A DNA stretch of 12,562 bases, from contig JAKFWB010000473.1 of NCBI GenBank assembly GCA_021732945.1, positions 1 through 12,562 of the forward strand. The letters are read 5' to 3'. The notes under the pieces are model-generated. The model was not told the origin of the DNA. It made no database searches and was given only the letters and a program-made list of their open reading frames with translations. Both the position numbers and the translations under genes were made by a program. Origin of the DNA: Porphyrobacter sp. Lineage in GTDB: Bacteria; Pseudomonadota; Alphaproteobacteria; Sphingomonadales; Sphingomonadaceae. Positions within the stretch are counted from its first letter, which is position 1; each line of letters opens with the position of its first letter. This document shows, in pieces, positions 12,189-12,562 of this stretch.

Positions 12189-12326
12189 TCAGTACTCCGA
12201 GGCAAGCATGATCGTCACCACGCGCGCGGTGATCGACGCATCGGCCGGATCTTCGGACCCGTACTCGAGGTTCAGGTCATAATAGATCCTATGCAGGCCG
12301 GATCGGCTATGCCGTTGTTCCGTCAA
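12189..12326 (-). pseudogene. C-terminal remnant of a gene cut off near an IS110-like element
   Basis: The minus-strand frame ends TGA at 12189-12191 and reads [16 protein letters not shown] and then [14 protein letters not shown] before stopping, which looks like the C-terminus of a real protein. Going upstream, the frame meets a TAG at 12330-12332, and the IS110-like gene starts at 12346 on the other strand. I infer that the N-terminal part was lost when that element inserted. An intact 45-residue protein from a TTG at 12324-12326 is possible but less likely. The exact junction cannot be seen from this side alone. Confidence 0.5.
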
Positions 12327-12345
12327 ACCCTACGGAGAACGCTAC

Positions 12346-12562
12346 ATGGAGAACTCGTCGTCAGATTACTGCCCCAAGACTTCTGTCATTGTCAGCGTTG
12401 AGCTCAGCAAGCGCAACTGGCTTGTTGCGTCGCTGTCGCCAGGAGCGGCGAAGCCTTCGCTGCGGACAATTCCTGCCGGGAACAGCGCGGCACTGATCAG
12501 TCACCTTCGCAATCTTGAGTGCAAGGCCGCTGATCGTATCGGTGAACCTGCCGCCATTCGCC
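12346..12562 (+). CDS. IS110-family-like transposase, N-terminal part, runs off the window
   Basis: Only the first 72 residues are present and the frame is open to the end of the window. The opening reads MENSSSDYCPKTSVIVSVELSKRNWLVASL, resembling the first strand of IS110-family RuvC-like DEDD transposases, whose usual motif is G-[IV]-D-[VL]-[SA]-K. Here the acidic residue is Glu (SVELSK), not Asp. A CGGAGAAC ribosome site precedes the ATG by about 8 nt. IS110 elements leave no target duplication and insert with the help of a structured RNA encoded at one end. The family call rests on this short piece and on recall, so it is moderate. Confidence 0.62.
   Translation, partial: MENSSSDYCPKTSVIVSVELSKRNWLVASLSPGAAKPSLRTIPAGNSAALISHLRNLECKAADRIGEPAAIR

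Noticed and set aside
1..12562. CRISPR arrays, tRNA or rRNA genes
   Set aside because: I saw no regularly spaced direct repeats and no tRNA- or rRNA-like sequence by eye on either strand.

Overview
The window looks like an accessory segment of a plasmid or integrative element from an alphaproteobacterium, most probably a sphingomonad. That assignment is an inference. It rests on high GC content, a plasmid-type single-stranded DNA-binding protein (SSB), a DUF736 protein, several small conserved proteins that I recall from sphingomonad and rhizobial mobile DNA, and two different insertion-sequence families. There is no rRNA, tRNA, CRISPR array, replication initiator or relaxase gene in the window.

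Layout. Nearly all genes lie on the minus strand. Reading left to right: a short ssb (32-367) with a palindrome-rich 645-nt non-coding stretch upstream; two unknown genes (1013-1255, 1386-2114); a toxin-antitoxin pair with a Phd/YefM-like antitoxin and a PemK/MazF-like toxin (2166-2841); a small unknown gene (2960-3208); a strong terminator (3250-3290); and a DUF736 gene (3348-3803) with a hairpin array in its leader. Two genes then break the pattern on the plus strand: a coiled-coil membrane protein (4200-4784) and a protein joining a sigma-70 region-4 helix-turn-helix to a long coiled coil and two membrane segments (4878-5738).

From 5759 to 12326 the minus strand holds a compact run of about ten small genes. 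Several are joined by 4-nt ATGA overlaps or gaps of 2-3 nt, so they probably form one operon. It includes a PP-loop enzyme of the PAPS-reductase type (6683-7846), a DUF6915-like and a DUF6878-like protein, and several proteins I do not recognise. The run is broken at 10597-11859 by a complete 1263-bp IS3-family element of the IS407 type. This element has matched inverted repeats, a perfect 4-bp CCGA target duplication, and an A7 frameshift site joining OrfA to OrfB. Removing the element restores a 116-codon gene in frame. A second element, IS110-like, begins at the right edge (12346 onward) and seems to cut off the first gene of the run.

How the genes fit together. ssb, DUF736 and the toxin-antitoxin pair fit plasmid maintenance and transfer. 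The most unusual item is the membrane-tethered sigma-region-4 protein with its membrane partner, which could be an undescribed signalling or regulatory pair. The long minus-strand run around the PP-loop enzyme is a second candidate system, of unknown purpose.
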